Assembly (NCBI GenBank): GCA_030601885.1
Contig: JAUWAU010000004.1
Location: forward strand, 62,001 to 126,000
DNA from: Armatimonadota bacterium
GTDB lineage: Bacteria > Armatimonadota > Zipacnadia > JAUWAU01
Direction of reading: 5' to 3'
Length of the DNA stretch: 64,000 nucleotides
The notes under the pieces were generated by a model that saw only the letters and a program-made list of their open reading frames with translations, was not told where the DNA came from and did not search any database. Below, one piece after another: positions 16,776 to 26,543 of the stretch (positions are counted from its first letter, which is position 1; every line of letters starts with the position of its first letter). The position numbers were made by a program, and so were the translations under genes.

Positions 16776-19313
16776 TTAGTGCGGCTGCCCCGCCTCGTGC
16801 ATTCGCCGATGCAACTCGTTCTTTGCCTTGCGGAAGATGGCCTTGAGCTGCCGGTGTCGCCGCTCATCGTACCTCACGGAGAGCGTGTCGAGCCAGGTCA
16901 TGCCGCCGTCGATGAGCGTCAGCATGTAGCTCGCGTCCGACGGGCTGAAGATCTCCTGCTCGTCGCAGATGACGTACACCGGCGACGTGTGCGCGCCCAG
17001 GTGGAGGGGCCAGCAGTGCTGCACCTGAAGCTCACTCCCGCAGCGAGCGGCGATCCAACTGCTGCCGTCGATGCGGATGTGGCGCTTCAGACTGAGCGTC
17101 TTCGCGCCCTTGCGGCTCGAGGTGCTGGCCACGACCTCGCCGTTGACGACGATCTCCAGCAAGTGCATGGGCCAGATGCACTGCGCCCGGGCATGCACCT
17201 CGACGGTGCCGCCGCCAGAGGGCATCCGGATCTCGTCACCCATGCTACGCCCATCCACGCTCAGCTCCATCACCGGGCCGGAGGTCGTGTACGTCCGGCC
17301 CGCCCGGACCGCCTTGCCCCAGTTGGCGAAGTTGAACGGCTCGTCCGGGTCGAGTTTGGCGTAGGTGCGCGCGCCGCCCACGGGCATGCCGGCGCTCATC
17401 TTGTCGGTGCCGCCGACGGCGGCGACGCGGAAGCCGCAGTTCAGATAGCGATACCACTCCCTGAAGCAGAACTCGTCCAGCGAACCGGACGCCGGATCGG
17501 CATAACGGCGCAGCTCGGCGCCGTCGAGCTGCCCGAGGGCGATGTACACCGGCTCCTCGCAGACAGGAGTGGGGAAGTGGGGCCGGATGACCACACCCTC
17601 GCGCTCGCGGCACTTCTGCGCCCACTCGGTTAGCGTCGTCACATCCGGGTCGCCGATGTAGGCCTCGCCCGGGCCGCCGGTGCACATGGGGAACACCGGA
17701 TCGCCGTACGTGCCGAGCATAGAGATGTGCCCCAGGAGGTGGTGCCGGTTCTCCGTGCCCACCCACACGAGCGTATCGTCGGCGGAGCAGCCGGACGGCT
17801 CACCGGTAATGTCCGCCACGTTGGTGAAAAGCCGGCCCCACTGCGAAGCCAGCAGGTTGATGAGGTTCAGCCCCTCTCCCTGTCCCTCCAGCCAGGCCGT
17901 CTGCGGACTGATGAAGTGCACGTGCGTGTCGGCGGTGATCCAGCCCTGCTCCCGCAGATTCCGCCAGCGATTGATGCGCAGCCTCAACTCCCGCTGTCCC
18001 GGGCGGATGGCGAGCTTCTTACGCAGCGGCTGATACTCGAAGCCCTTGCTCAACTCCACGTACACGTCCCCGACGGGCAGCTCTATCTGGAAGCGGCCCG
18101 CGACGTACGCGAAGCTCATATCGCCGAGCTGCAGGTCGCCGGCGTAGTCCTCGAACCAGGCATCGTTGACCACCGCGTGATGTCCGTAGGGCGGGAGGTA
18201 CTCGCCGTGCGGCCCGCGGAAGTGCGCGCGCGTGGGCGTGGGCTTGCCCGTCGAGCCGTCCTCGACGGTGACGTAGACCCACGTGGTGCGCGGCTGCAGG
18301 AATTCGAGGCGAGCCCCACGGTCGCTGCTGCGTGCGCGGCCCTTGCCAAATGCCTCACCGAAGGCGATTTCGCGTTTCTTGCCTTTGCCAGCGCGCACGC
18401 TGAGCGTGGCTCCCTCGGCGCCCGTCGCCTCGATGAGGAACTCACGCCCCGGTCGCTCCGGCTTTCGCTGGGCTCCGAGCCCTCGGTCCGGAGCCTTGAG
18501 CCAGCGCTCGTCTACGCGTCCAGGCACGGCGTAGAGGCGGGTGATGACGCCCATATCGAGCTGGGCGTCAAGCTCGGCCGCGGTCGTCTTCTCGCTAGAT
18601 GGCAGGACCAGCTTGTAGACCCGGCGGGGAACGTGCCGGAGTGGATGGCCGGGGCCATTGTAGAGCGTGATGCCCAGGATGGCCACGGGCCCGGTCGGAC
18701 CGGGTCGGAGCACGATGGACTCGATCTCCTGATCCGGTCGCGGGTTGGGGAGCGCGTACACCCAGACGCTGAAGGGCGAGCCGGTGACCACGCCCGTCTG
18801 CAGCCGACCCCAGGCGATGTTGGCGTCCTCGCGGGTCGGCTGGGGCATGTGGGCTTCGGCCGACGCGAACCCGTGATCGCCCCAGCCCACGTCGGTCCGG
18901 TTTATCTCGAACCGCCGCCTGATGGACTGGACGCGCTTCCTGGGGCGGCGACGCGATGTCCCGCGGGCATAGTGCAGGACATACTCGGCGTACTGCTCGC
19001 CGCCGCCGGCGCTGTCCTGCGGCCGCTCCGGCGTGTCGCAGAAGTGCAGGATGCACACGTGCGTCGCCGGCTTCCCCAGAGGTATCTCCACCTCCGGCTG
19101 GCCCTCGGCGAGCACAATGAGGCCTTTCTTGCGCAGGTCCGCCGGGCCGAGCGAAAACGGGATGCCCCAGAAGCTCTGGCGGCCGCGGGGTATGTGGGCG
19201 GATCGCTCAGCCACGTTTGCCCGCCAGCGGACGCGTTTGCCCCGGCCTCGCTGCTGGAAGCTCCCTGGCGTATTGAAGTACTGAGTGAGGCTGATGCGAG
19301 TGAACTTGTCCAT
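16776..19313 (-). CDS. CehA/McbA-type PHP metallohydrolase
   Basis: An 845-residue protein from ATG 19313, preceded by GGAGG. The C-terminal half carries WITADTHVHFISPQT, the D-x-H-x-H metal motif of the PHP superfamily. GVVIRPHFPTP follows, then VAAVGGTDKMS, the order seen in CehA/McbA-like hydrolases. Family members are metal-dependent hydrolases of diverse esters and carbamates. The N-terminal 400 residues are beta-rich and unrecognised. No signal peptide is evident, unlike its neighbours, so it may act inside the cell or lack a canonical signal. It is divergent from the GH95-like lipoprotein gene. Confidence 0.75.
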   Translation of the reverse strand: MDKFTRISLTQYFNTPGSFQQRGRGKRVRWRANVAERSAHIPRGRQSFWGIPFSLGPADLRKKGLIVLAEGQPEVEIPLGKPATHVCILHFCDTPERPQDSAGGGEQYAEYVLHYARGTSRRRPRKRVQSIRRRFEINRTDVGWGDHGFASAEAHMPQPTREDANIAWGRLQTGVVTGSPFSVWVYALPNPRPDQEIESIVLRPGPTGPVAILGITLYNGPGHPLRHVPRRVYKLVLPSSEKTTAAELDAQLDMGVITRLYAVPGRVDERWLKAPDRGLGAQRKPERPGREFLIEATGAEGATLSVRAGKGKKREIAFGEAFGKGRARSSDRGARLEFLQPRTTWVYVTVEDGSTGKPTPTRAHFRGPHGEYLPPYGHHAVVNDAWFEDYAGDLQLGDMSFAYVAGRFQIELPVGDVYVELSKGFEYQPLRKKLAIRPGQRELRLRINRWRNLREQGWITADTHVHFISPQTAWLEGQGEGLNLINLLASQWGRLFTNVADITGEPSGCSADDTLVWVGTENRHHLLGHISMLGTYGDPVFPMCTGGPGEAYIGDPDVTTLTEWAQKCREREGVVIRPHFPTPVCEEPVYIALGQLDGAELRRYADPASGSLDEFCFREWYRYLNCGFRVAAVGGTDKMSAGMPVGGARTYAKLDPDEPFNFANWGKAVRAGRTYTTSGPVMELSVDGRSMGDEIRMPSGGGTVEVHARAQCIWPMHLLEIVVNGEVVASTSSRKGAKTLSLKRHIRIDGSSWIAARCGSELQVQHCWPLHLGAHTSPVYVICDEQEIFSPSDASYMLTLIDGGMTWLDTLSVRYDERRHRQLKAIFRKAKNELHRRMHEAGQPH

Positions 19314-19350
19314 TGGTGCCCCTCCTGCTGCAAAGATTCCAGGCCTTTAC

Positions 19351-19380
19351 TGTAGGCGAGCACCTGTGGCTCGCCCCACA
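19351..19380. repeat. Short palindromic element
   Basis: TGTAGGCGAGC ... GCTCGCCCCACA forms an inverted repeat in the divergent region. Its ends resemble the TGTGG...CCACA ends of the larger elements. Confidence 0.45.
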
Positions 19381-19468
19381 ATGCCACCGCACCCACCACC
19401 GTGTACATTCTACCAACTTGATGCGGAAGCCTTCGCGGCTTCAGGCTGAGAGGGAATGCAATACGAAC

Positions 19469-21853
19469 GTGGCGAAACCTGAGTCCGTGAGGGCGCACGG
19501 CTGTCAACAACCGGACATCGCTTCGGCGGCTTTCGCCGTCCTGGCGCTGCTTGTCTCGGTCTGCACTGCCGGGTGCCGGCGGGCAGGGGAGCAGCCAGTA
19601 CCCTTTGCTCTTCCCCCGGCGTCGGATGAGGCCGACTTCGTCAAGACGGCGGAGTCTCTGGACAGTCCCCGCTATCAGCACCTCTACCTGGGCCTGGGCG
19701 GCGTCGGCGTCCTCATCGGCCCCGATGGCACGAACTCCGAGATAGTGGAAACGACGGCGCCCCGGCCGGGCATCTTCCCCGCCGGACAGTGGAGCGGCAC
19801 GTCGCGGGTGGGCGGCTTCCGGCTCAGCAGTGAGGTGTCTTCCCGTTCTCTGGACGAGTGGCCCACGAAGCGCAGCATCACGGACTTCGAGCAGCGCCTG
19901 GAGATTCGCCGCGGCATTGCCACCACGCTGTACTCCGAGGCGGGACGACAGCGCGTCCGCTGCCGCGTGACGAGCTTCGTGACGCCGGACGGGGTGTGGG
20001 TCCTTCGCTTCGAGGCCCGGGTTCCCGGGCGCTACGAGGGCCTGCGTCGGCAGGTGGCGCTCGTCGGCGAAGGCACAGCGGACCGGAATGGCTGGTGGTC
20101 GACGGAGACGCTCATGATGCTCGTGGGCCTCGGCCAGTGCCGAGCAGCCGCCGTGTGCGACATTCCTTCGTCGTGCATTGGCGCGTCCTCCCGGGCGGGC
20201 GACGAGGAGGCGCTCGAAAGCGCGTCACTCCCGTTGGATGGGGCAGAGAGCAGCCTCACCGCCTTCGTCGCGACCGGGATCGGCACCGACTCGGCCGTCG
20301 TGGCCGAGGCGGAGCAGCGGGCGTCGCGGGCACAGGTGGCTGGGTTTGATGCCCTGCAGCAGCGCACTGCCGCCTGGTGGGAGCAGTTCTGGGACGCGAG
20401 CGCCGTGACGCTCCCGCAGAATGACCTCTCCACCTGGTACAAGCGCTCGCTGTACTACCTGGGCGCCATGACGGCGGGCGCGGATTCGCCGCCGGGGCCG
20501 ATGGGCCCGCTGCGCCTGCGCTGGGGGGGCCGCATCTTTGCCCACGACCTTACCTACATGCACTACGCCCTTCTCACGAGCAACCACGTGGCCGAGGCGG
20601 CGCAGATTGCCCAGTGGTACTATCGCATGCTGCCGGCGGCGAGGGCCAATGCCGAACAACGATACGCGCTGCCGGGAGCGCGATACGGCTGGGAGCAGAA
20701 TGCGTCCGGCGACGAGGCGGCGCGGCCGCCCTTCAGCGAGGCCCATCACGTCAATGGCGAGGTGGCGCTGCAGGCGTACATGCAGGCGATGTGGGGCGAC
20801 CCGGGCGATGAGCCGGCGCTAGCACAGGCGCGCGAGATCCTCGGGGCGACCACCCGATTCCTGTGCGAGCACATGGAGTGGGACGAGCGGCTGAAGGCGT
20901 ACGTCAGCCCGGAATCCACCGACCTCGACGAAAATGCGCGCCTCATCCGCGGCGGCGTGAGCACGCAGATGGCAACCACGTGGTGCCTGGAGGCGTGCCG
21001 GGAGCTAGGTGTGGCCGTGAGTCGTGCAGGCAGGGATGCCTGCGCTCCCAGGGACCCCTGCGCTCCCAGGGATGCCTCCGCTTCCAGGGATGCCTCCGCT
21101 CCGGAGGATATGCGGGGGCAGGTATATGTGCCCACGGCCAAGTGGGGGGGCAAGGAAGTCGTGGTCGTCTACGCCGGCGACTCGCCGGAAAGAAAGATCA
21201 AGCACCCCGCGCCACTGGTGGGCATCTGGTGGTGGCCTGTTCTCAGCGGCGACTCGGAGTTGGCCAAAGCCACCTACGAGAACGTTCTCTCCCGTATCGA
21301 CCTCGATCGCACCCCAACCTTCAACCGCCCATGGCTGGCGGCCGTCGCCGCCCGCATGGGACGTGGTGACGAGTCGCTGCGTTTGCTAAAGGAGCTCCTC
21401 GAAGCCGAGGGAGCTATCGTGGACGACACGTGCTTTGCCGAGGGGCAGGGAAACCGCTGGACGTACTTTCTCACCACCTGCGGCGCCCTCGTGAGCGCCG
21501 TGAACGAGATGCTCTTGCAGTCGTACGAGCCGGATACGATTCGGGTGTTTCCGGCATTGCCCGAATCGTGGCGCGACAAGCGCGTGGGCTTCGAGCGCCT
21601 CCGGGCGCGCGGCGGCGTGCTCGTCAGCGCCGACTACGGACCGAAGGAGCTGCGGATCACGCTTGCGTCCCCCAGATCCGCATCGCGATGGGTCGTCTTT
21701 CCTCGGCCCGCCAGTGTCACCGAACCGGTGGCGACAGTTGACAGCGCGCGGCGAGCCCCTGAGAGCCGGGCATCGGACAGGCTGGCAGTACGAGTTCGCC
21801 TCCAGCCGGAACGCCCGACGCACATCGTCGTGGATAAGGCCTCCACGACGTGA
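19469..21853 (+). CDS. Lipoprotein, GH95/GH65-like alpha-toroid glycosidase
   Basis: About 794 residues from GTG 19469; ATG 19421 and GTG 19487 are alternatives. AVLALLVSVCTAGC is a lipobox, so it is probably membrane-anchored outside the cytoplasm. A beta-sandwich (ITDFEQRLEIRRGIATTLY) is followed by an (alpha/alpha)6 barrel with STWYKRSLYYLGAMTAG, YALPGARYGWEQNASG and a C-terminal TIRVFPALPESWRDKRVGFERLRARGG. This layout is that of GH95 fucosidases and GH65-like enzymes; substrate is not certain. A Cys/Asp/Ala-rich insert of about 28 residues at about 520-547 is encoded by a dispersed palindromic repeat. It is divergent from the CehA/McbA-like gene. Confidence 0.75.
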   Translation: MAKPESVRAHGCQQPDIASAAFAVLALLVSVCTAGCRRAGEQPVPFALPPASDEADFVKTAESLDSPRYQHLYLGLGGVGVLIGPDGTNSEIVETTAPRPGIFPAGQWSGTSRVGGFRLSSEVSSRSLDEWPTKRSITDFEQRLEIRRGIATTLYSEAGRQRVRCRVTSFVTPDGVWVLRFEARVPGRYEGLRRQVALVGEGTADRNGWWSTETLMMLVGLGQCRAAAVCDIPSSCIGASSRAGDEEALESASLPLDGAESSLTAFVATGIGTDSAVVAEAEQRASRAQVAGFDALQQRTAAWWEQFWDASAVTLPQNDLSTWYKRSLYYLGAMTAGADSPPGPMGPLRLRWGGRIFAHDLTYMHYALLTSNHVAEAAQIAQWYYRMLPAARANAEQRYALPGARYGWEQNASGDEAARPPFSEAHHVNGEVALQAYMQAMWGDPGDEPALAQAREILGATTRFLCEHMEWDERLKAYVSPESTDLDENARLIRGGVSTQMATTWCLEACRELGVAVSRAGRDACAPRDPCAPRDASASRDASAPEDMRGQVYVPTAKWGGKEVVVVYAGDSPERKIKHPAPLVGIWWWPVLSGDSELAKATYENVLSRIDLDRTPTFNRPWLAAVAARMGRGDESLRLLKELLEAEGAIVDDTCFAEGQGNRWTYFLTTCGALVSAVNEMLLQSYEPDTIRVFPALPESWRDKRVGFERLRARGGVLVSADYGPKELRITLASPRSASRWVVFPRPASVTEPVATVDSARRAPESRASDRLAVRVRLQPERPTHIVVDKASTT
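21026..21109. repeat. Palindromic/tandem element inside the GH95-like coding sequence
   Basis: It starts with the 24-bp sequence shared (reverse complement) with 16727-16750. Two to three degenerate tandem units of GGGATGCCTGCGCTCCCA type follow. It is translated in frame as about 28 residues and leaves the frame intact. Confidence 0.8.
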
Positions 21854-22020
21854 GGCCGAGGATGGGTATGTATGGTAACGGGGGTTGCGGCTGCGGTGCG
21901 CGCCGCACGTCGCTTCCCTCCCACTTGGCCCCAGCAAAGCGTGGCATAAGGGTCTCGAAGCACCGCAGGTGAGCCCCTCCTGCGACAACGGCCAATCAGC
22001 AATGGAGGCGTCAGTGAGTC

Positions 22021-23445
22021 ATGCGCACGACCCCGAGCGCCAGTTACAGTCTCACCGTTCGGTGCAGCTACCAGAACCGCCCCGGCATGCTCGGGCGGGT
22101 GGCGTCCGCCGTCGGGAGGGCCGGAGGCGACATCGGCGCCATTGACATCGTTCGCGTAGATCGCAAGACCATCGTCCGCGACTATACCATCAATGCCGCC
22201 AACGCCGAGCATGGCGAGCGCATCGTTGAGGCGCTGAGCGGCGTCCGGGGCCTCGAGGTCGTCAATGTGTCCGACCGCACCTTCCTGATGCACCTCGGCG
22301 GCAAGATCGAGGTGAGCGGTCGGGCGCCGCTCAAGACGCGCGACGATCTGTCGATGGCCTACACGCCCGGTGTGGCGCGCATCTGTGAAGCAATCCGCGA
22401 CGACAGGCGCAAGGCGTTCACGCTCAGCATAAAGGGCAACTGCGTCGCCATCGTCACCGACGGCAGCGCGGTGCTGGGCCTGGGCAACATCGGCCCCCTG
22501 GCGGCGCTGCCGGTGATGGAGGGCAAGGCGCAGATCTTCAAGGACTTCGCCGGCGTGAACGCCTTTCCGATATGCCTGGGTACGCAGGACCCTGAGGAGA
22601 TCGTCGAAACGGTCGAGCGCATCGCGCCGGCCTTTGGCGGGATCAACCTCGAGGACATCGCCGCGCCGCGCTGCTTCGAGGTCGAGCAGCAGCTCGCGGA
22701 GCGGCTGGACATCCCCGTGTTCCACGACGATCAGCACGGCACTGCCGTGGTGACCCTCGCCGCGCTGACGAATGCCCTTAAGATCGTCCGCAAGCGGCTC
22801 AGGGACATACGGATCGTTTTCAGCGGTGCGGGGGCGAGCGCCACGGCATGCGTGAAGTTACTGCAGCGCGCGGGGGTGCAGCGCTTCGTCGTGTGTGACA
22901 GCCGGGGGAGCATCTTCGCCGGGCGCCGCAAGGGAATGAATCCGGCCAAAGAGTGGATCGCGGCGCACACGAACCCGGAGCGGCACAAGGGCAGCCTGAA
23001 CGCGGCGCTCGAGGGAGCGGACGTGTTTGTTGGGCTCTCGGCGCCGAACATCGTCCGCCCGTCGGCCGTGAAGAAGATGGCGAAGGACCCGATCGTCTTC
23101 GCCATGGCCAATCCGGTGCCGGAGATCATGCCGGAGAAGGCGGCGCCGCACGCGCGCGTGATGGCCACGGGCCGCTCCGACTACTCGAATCAGATCAACA
23201 ACGCGCTGTGCTTCCCGGGGTTCTTCCGCGGGCTGCTCCATGTGGGGGCGAAGGCGGTCACGGACGGCATGAAGCTGGCGGCGGCGAAGGCCATCGCCAG
23301 CGTCGTGAAGCGCTCGGAGCTGCACGAGGACTACATCCTGCCCAGCCTGTTCAACGAGGCCGTCGTCCCGGCCGTCGCCGCCGCCGTGGCCGAGGAGGCC
23401 TACAAAGCCCGCGTCGCCCGGCGGCGGTCGCGACGGGCTACCTAG
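22021..23445 (+). CDS. NAD(P)-dependent malic enzyme with N-terminal ACT domain
   Basis: A 474-residue cytoplasmic enzyme that decarboxylates malate to pyruvate. The N-terminal 80 residues ([28 protein letters not shown]) are an ACT domain. The malic-enzyme domain follows: [58 protein letters not shown] and the NAD-binding [10 protein letters not shown]. No C-terminal phosphotransacetylase domain is present. The ACT domain suggests allosteric control by a small molecule, probably an amino acid. ACT-malic enzymes are known in several phyla. It stands alone between carbohydrate genes. GGAGG lies about 14 bases before ATG 22021. Confidence 0.93.
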   Translation: MRTTPSASYSLTVRCSYQNRPGMLGRVASAVGRAGGDIGAIDIVRVDRKTIVRDYTINAANAEHGERIVEALSGVRGLEVVNVSDRTFLMHLGGKIEVSGRAPLKTRDDLSMAYTPGVARICEAIRDDRRKAFTLSIKGNCVAIVTDGSAVLGLGNIGPLAALPVMEGKAQIFKDFAGVNAFPICLGTQDPEEIVETVERIAPAFGGINLEDIAAPRCFEVEQQLAERLDIPVFHDDQHGTAVVTLAALTNALKIVRKRLRDIRIVFSGAGASATACVKLLQRAGVQRFVVCDSRGSIFAGRRKGMNPAKEWIAAHTNPERHKGSLNAALEGADVFVGLSAPNIVRPSAVKKMAKDPIVFAMANPVPEIMPEKAAPHARVMATGRSDYSNQINNALCFPGFFRGLLHVGAKAVTDGMKLAAAKAIASVVKRSELHEDYILPSLFNEAVVPAVAAAVAEEAYKARVARRRSRRAT

Positions 23446-23490
23446 CGCCGCCTCGCTCGACCTGCAATGCCCCCTCCCGCCGAGGCACAT

Positions 23491-23515
23491 CGCCAGGCAG
23501 GCTGCCTGGCCCACA
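23491..23515. repeat. Half-copy of the TGTGG palindromic element
   Basis: On the minus strand it reads TGTGGGCCAGGCAGCCTGCC and onward to TGGCG. It differs by one base from the left half of the addA-internal element at 33431-33455. Confidence 0.7.
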
Positions 23516-23620
23516 CGCACGGACCCTCCTCTTGACGAAAAGGAAATCCTCCCCCAAGATGGCGAAGTAGCATTACCGAGGCCCGGGACACGGGCTCGCC
23601 GCACACCGGAGGGATACTCC

Positions 23621-26530
23621 ATGCTTCGCCACAGCTTGGCCGTGGGATTCATCGTTGTGCTGCTCATAGCCGCCTGCGCATCGCAGGTCTGTGCCCAACA
23701 GCCGGGGGCGAACCTGCTTAAGAACGGCGGCTTCGAGGATGGCCTGGCGCAGTGGGAGGAGGCGCCTGGCCCGGTGGCCGTCATCGACGAAGCTCCCAAT
23801 GCCGCCCGCAGCGGCGTCCGGTGCCTCGTCGGCGAGGTGACACAGCCGAACACGGCCGTGCGCGCGGTGCAGACGGTGCGGCTCGAGGCGGGGCAGGCGT
23901 ACCGCATGGAGTACTGGGTTCGGTCGAATCGGGGGTGCAAATCGACGGCATTCGTCCAGGAGCAGGGAGGGGAGCGGCGGAGGCTCTTCGAGCTCAAGCG
24001 CGCGCCTGCACGCTGGAGGCGCTGCAGCTTCTTCTTCGAGGCGCAGGTCACTGGCCCTGCCCGGCTCGAGGTAATCGCCCCGTCGAGCCACGGCGGGACG
24101 CTCGGGAAGATGTGGGTGGACGACGTGGCCCTCTACAAGGCAGCCGTCGGCAGGAAGACGGATCTGACGGAGCGCCAGGGCTACATCGACTACCCGGATC
24201 TCGTCGTGGATGATGCCGGCACGGTGTGGGCATCGTGGTTGTCGCTTGAAGAGGACACGGAGCGCCTGCGCCTGGGCGTGCTCGACGCGCCCGCAGACGG
24301 CGAGGCGACCATAGCCCGAAGCTGGGACGTGAAAGCTCCGGGCGTAGAGTACTGGCTGGAGCCGCGCCTGGTGGCGTGCAGCTCGGGGGCATGGCTGCTC
24401 GCGGCGGGAGAGGCCGATGGGAACTGGGACATCTACGCCTGTCGGATCACCGACCGGGGCCCGGGCCCGGCCGTCCGCGTGACGCGGGACGACGCCGTGG
24501 ACATTCGGCCGGCGGGAGCGATGCTCGGCGATCGACTGTGGGTGGCGTGGGAGAGCAATCGGGGCGACGTGCGACAGGTGTACGCTGCGCCGGTTGATGG
24601 GGGCGAGGTAGGCGGGGCGCTCCAGGTGTCAGCTCCCGGCGTGCCGAGCTACCAGCCGGCCATAACGGCCGAGGGCGCCGGTAGAGCCTGGCTCGCCTGG
24701 CACAGCTTCCGCGAGAGCAACTACGACGTCTATGCGCGCACGCTTGAGGTCGGCGCAGAATCCGCGCGTAGGTCGGCCATTCTTGGCCGACCTCGCGGGC
24801 TAGAAAGCCCGCGCTACGCGAGGGAGGGTAGCCTTGGCGATGAGCTTCGCCTCACCACGGCCCCGAGCTTCGACCGCCGCCCGGCCCTGTGCGCGACCGA
24901 TAGCGGCGTGTGGCTCGCGTGGGAGTCGGGCGTGCTGAACATCACGCAGGAGCCGAAGAGCTACAGGATTGGCAAGACGGCCACCATCCAGGTGCGCCTG
25001 GCCCGCCTCGGCCCCGACGGCATCAAGATGCCGAGCGTGCCGACGCCGTTCAAGACGAAGGCCGAACAGCCGAGCATCGTCGCCGGCGCGCAGGGCCGAA
25101 TCTGGCTCGGGGCTCGAACCACCATCGGCCGCAAGGAGGGCTGGGTGCCGGCCGTGGCGTGCTACGACGGCAGAGGCTGGTCCGAGCCGATGCGCCTGAG
25201 CCTGAGCCTCGGCCGCTGCCGCCGAACGCCCATCGCGGAGGTCGGGGGGCGCTTGGTCGGCATCTTCCAGGCGGACGATGTCCGGGGCCGATGGCCGGAT
25301 GCTGAGGTGCCGAAGAGCTCCTGGAGCAGCCTGTACTTCGCCTCCACTGACGCCACATCGCAGGCTGGCAGCTTGCGCCACACGGACGCGCCGCTCGGGA
25401 CGTTGCAGCCGCTGGAGGGGGACGAGCCACTGGCCGGCCTGCGGGCGCAGCTCGGCGACACTGCCGCGGGCTCCAGCGAGGCGGAGCGGCGGACGGTGCG
25501 CTACGGCGACGAAACGCTCCAGCTCTTCTGGGGCCAGTTCCACGAGCATACCAGCATTTCCATCTGCAATCGCACCGGCGATCTGCTGCCCGAGGACAAC
25601 TACCTGCACGAGCGCGACATCGCCGCGCTCGACTTCGCCGCCGTCACCGATCACGGCTACAACTTCAACCCATATCTGTGGCGCCATGTGGCCAAGATAA
25701 CCCGCGCGAACTGCGACCCCGGGCGCTTCCTCACGTTCCTGGCGGAGGAGTGGACCTCGACCTTCGAGGAGTATTCGCCGGAGCACCCGTACGGCTTCTA
25801 CGGCCACCGGAACATCATCTTCGCCGATCCGTACTTCGCCTACTGGCTGAACGCCCGCGACCGCTCCACCCCCGCCGACGTGTGGAAGCGGCTCCGCGAG
25901 GACCGGGTCAACTTCGTCCACATCCCGCACCAGCTCGCCGACACGGGGAACGTGCCCACGGACTGGAACTACACTGACGAGGTGGCCCAGCCGGTGGCCG
26001 AGATATTCCAGACGCGCGGTTCCTACGAGTCCCTGGGGGCGCCGCGCCAGGCGGGCAAGCCCGCCGAGGGGTACTACATCCAGGACGCATGGGCCAAGAA
26101 CATCGTGATCGGCGTCATCGCCAGCCCCGATCACGGGGGCGGCATGGGCAAGGCGGCAATCTTTGCGCCGGAGCTGAGCCGCGAGGCCATCCTCGACGCC
26201 GTACGAGCGCGCCACACGTACGGCACCACCGCTGCGAGGATCTTCCTCGACGTGCGTGTGAACGGGAAGTTCATGGGCGAGAAGATCACGGCGAAGGCAG
26301 GCGAGCCGGTGACGGTCCAGGTCAATGCAGTCGGGGCCCAGCCCATCGAGCGAGTGGACGTGTGTCGCAGCAACAAGTTCATCTACACCCACTCGCCCGG
26401 CAAGCGCGAAGCCAACTTCACCTTTCAGGACACCCATCCGCAGCTAGGCCGCTCGTACTACTACGTGCGGGTTATCCAAACTGACGAGGAGATCGCCTGG
26501 TCGTCGCCGGTGTGGGTCGAGGCCGGATAG
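23621..26530 (+). CDS. Secreted multidomain protein: jelly roll, beta-propeller, DUF3604 PHP domain
   Basis: A 969-residue exported protein; the signal peptide (VGFIVVLLIAACASQVCAQ) has an ACAS stretch that could also be read as a lipobox. ANLLKNGGFEDG opens a CBM4/9-like jelly roll (to about 175). Blades with repeated WxAWES/WLAW motifs (WVAWESNRGDV, WLAWHSFRES, WLAWESG) form a propeller-like region to about 620. The C-terminal domain has LFWGQFHEHTSIS, LDFAAVTDHGYNF and IASPDHGGG, the DUF3604/PHP metal motifs. It is probably a metal-dependent hydrolase acting outside the cytoplasm. Two palindromic repeats are embedded in frame (24765-24820, 25352-25384). Confidence 0.82.
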   Translation: MLRHSLAVGFIVVLLIAACASQVCAQQPGANLLKNGGFEDGLAQWEEAPGPVAVIDEAPNAARSGVRCLVGEVTQPNTAVRAVQTVRLEAGQAYRMEYWVRSNRGCKSTAFVQEQGGERRRLFELKRAPARWRRCSFFFEAQVTGPARLEVIAPSSHGGTLGKMWVDDVALYKAAVGRKTDLTERQGYIDYPDLVVDDAGTVWASWLSLEEDTERLRLGVLDAPADGEATIARSWDVKAPGVEYWLEPRLVACSSGAWLLAAGEADGNWDIYACRITDRGPGPAVRVTRDDAVDIRPAGAMLGDRLWVAWESNRGDVRQVYAAPVDGGEVGGALQVSAPGVPSYQPAITAEGAGRAWLAWHSFRESNYDVYARTLEVGAESARRSAILGRPRGLESPRYAREGSLGDELRLTTAPSFDRRPALCATDSGVWLAWESGVLNITQEPKSYRIGKTATIQVRLARLGPDGIKMPSVPTPFKTKAEQPSIVAGAQGRIWLGARTTIGRKEGWVPAVACYDGRGWSEPMRLSLSLGRCRRTPIAEVGGRLVGIFQADDVRGRWPDAEVPKSSWSSLYFASTDATSQAGSLRHTDAPLGTLQPLEGDEPLAGLRAQLGDTAAGSSEAERRTVRYGDETLQLFWGQFHEHTSISICNRTGDLLPEDNYLHERDIAALDFAAVTDHGYNFNPYLWRHVAKITRANCDPGRFLTFLAEEWTSTFEEYSPEHPYGFYGHRNIIFADPYFAYWLNARDRSTPADVWKRLREDRVNFVHIPHQLADTGNVPTDWNYTDEVAQPVAEIFQTRGSYESLGAPRQAGKPAEGYYIQDAWAKNIVIGVIASPDHGGGMGKAAIFAPELSREAILDAVRARHTYGTTAARIFLDVRVNGKFMGEKITAKAGEPVTVQVNAVGAQPIERVDVCRSNKFIYTHSPGKREANFTFQDTHPQLGRSYYYVRVIQTDEEIAWSSPVWVEAG
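24765..24820. repeat. Compound palindrome inside the DUF3604 gene
   Basis: Outer CGCGTAG/CTACGCG arms enclose two hairpins, AGGTCGGCC...GGCCGACCT and GCGGGCT...AGCCCGC. The architecture equals that of the intergenic elements, and the reading frame stays open through it. Confidence 0.8.
25352..25384. repeat. Short TGTGGCGC palindromic element inside the DUF3604 gene
   Basis: On the minus strand it reads TGTGGCGCAAGCTGCCAGCC and onward to GATGTGGC. It matches the ends of the intergenic copies at 26544 and 45871 and is translated as a linker between the propeller and PHP domains. Confidence 0.7.
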
Positions 26531-26543
26531 ATCGCGGTGCTGG

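Noticed and set aside
17727..19355. 542-residue open frame on the plus strand
   Set aside because: Antisense of the CehA/McbA gene, His/Arg/Leu-rich, no motif.
21026..21109. Tandem units considered as a small CRISPR array
   Set aside because: Units are 18 bases, degenerate, without unique spacers, and lie within an open gene; no cas genes in the window.
23532..23561. TTGACG followed by AAGATG as a promoter for the DUF3604 gene
   Set aside because: AAGATG is a poor -10 hexamer; not supported.
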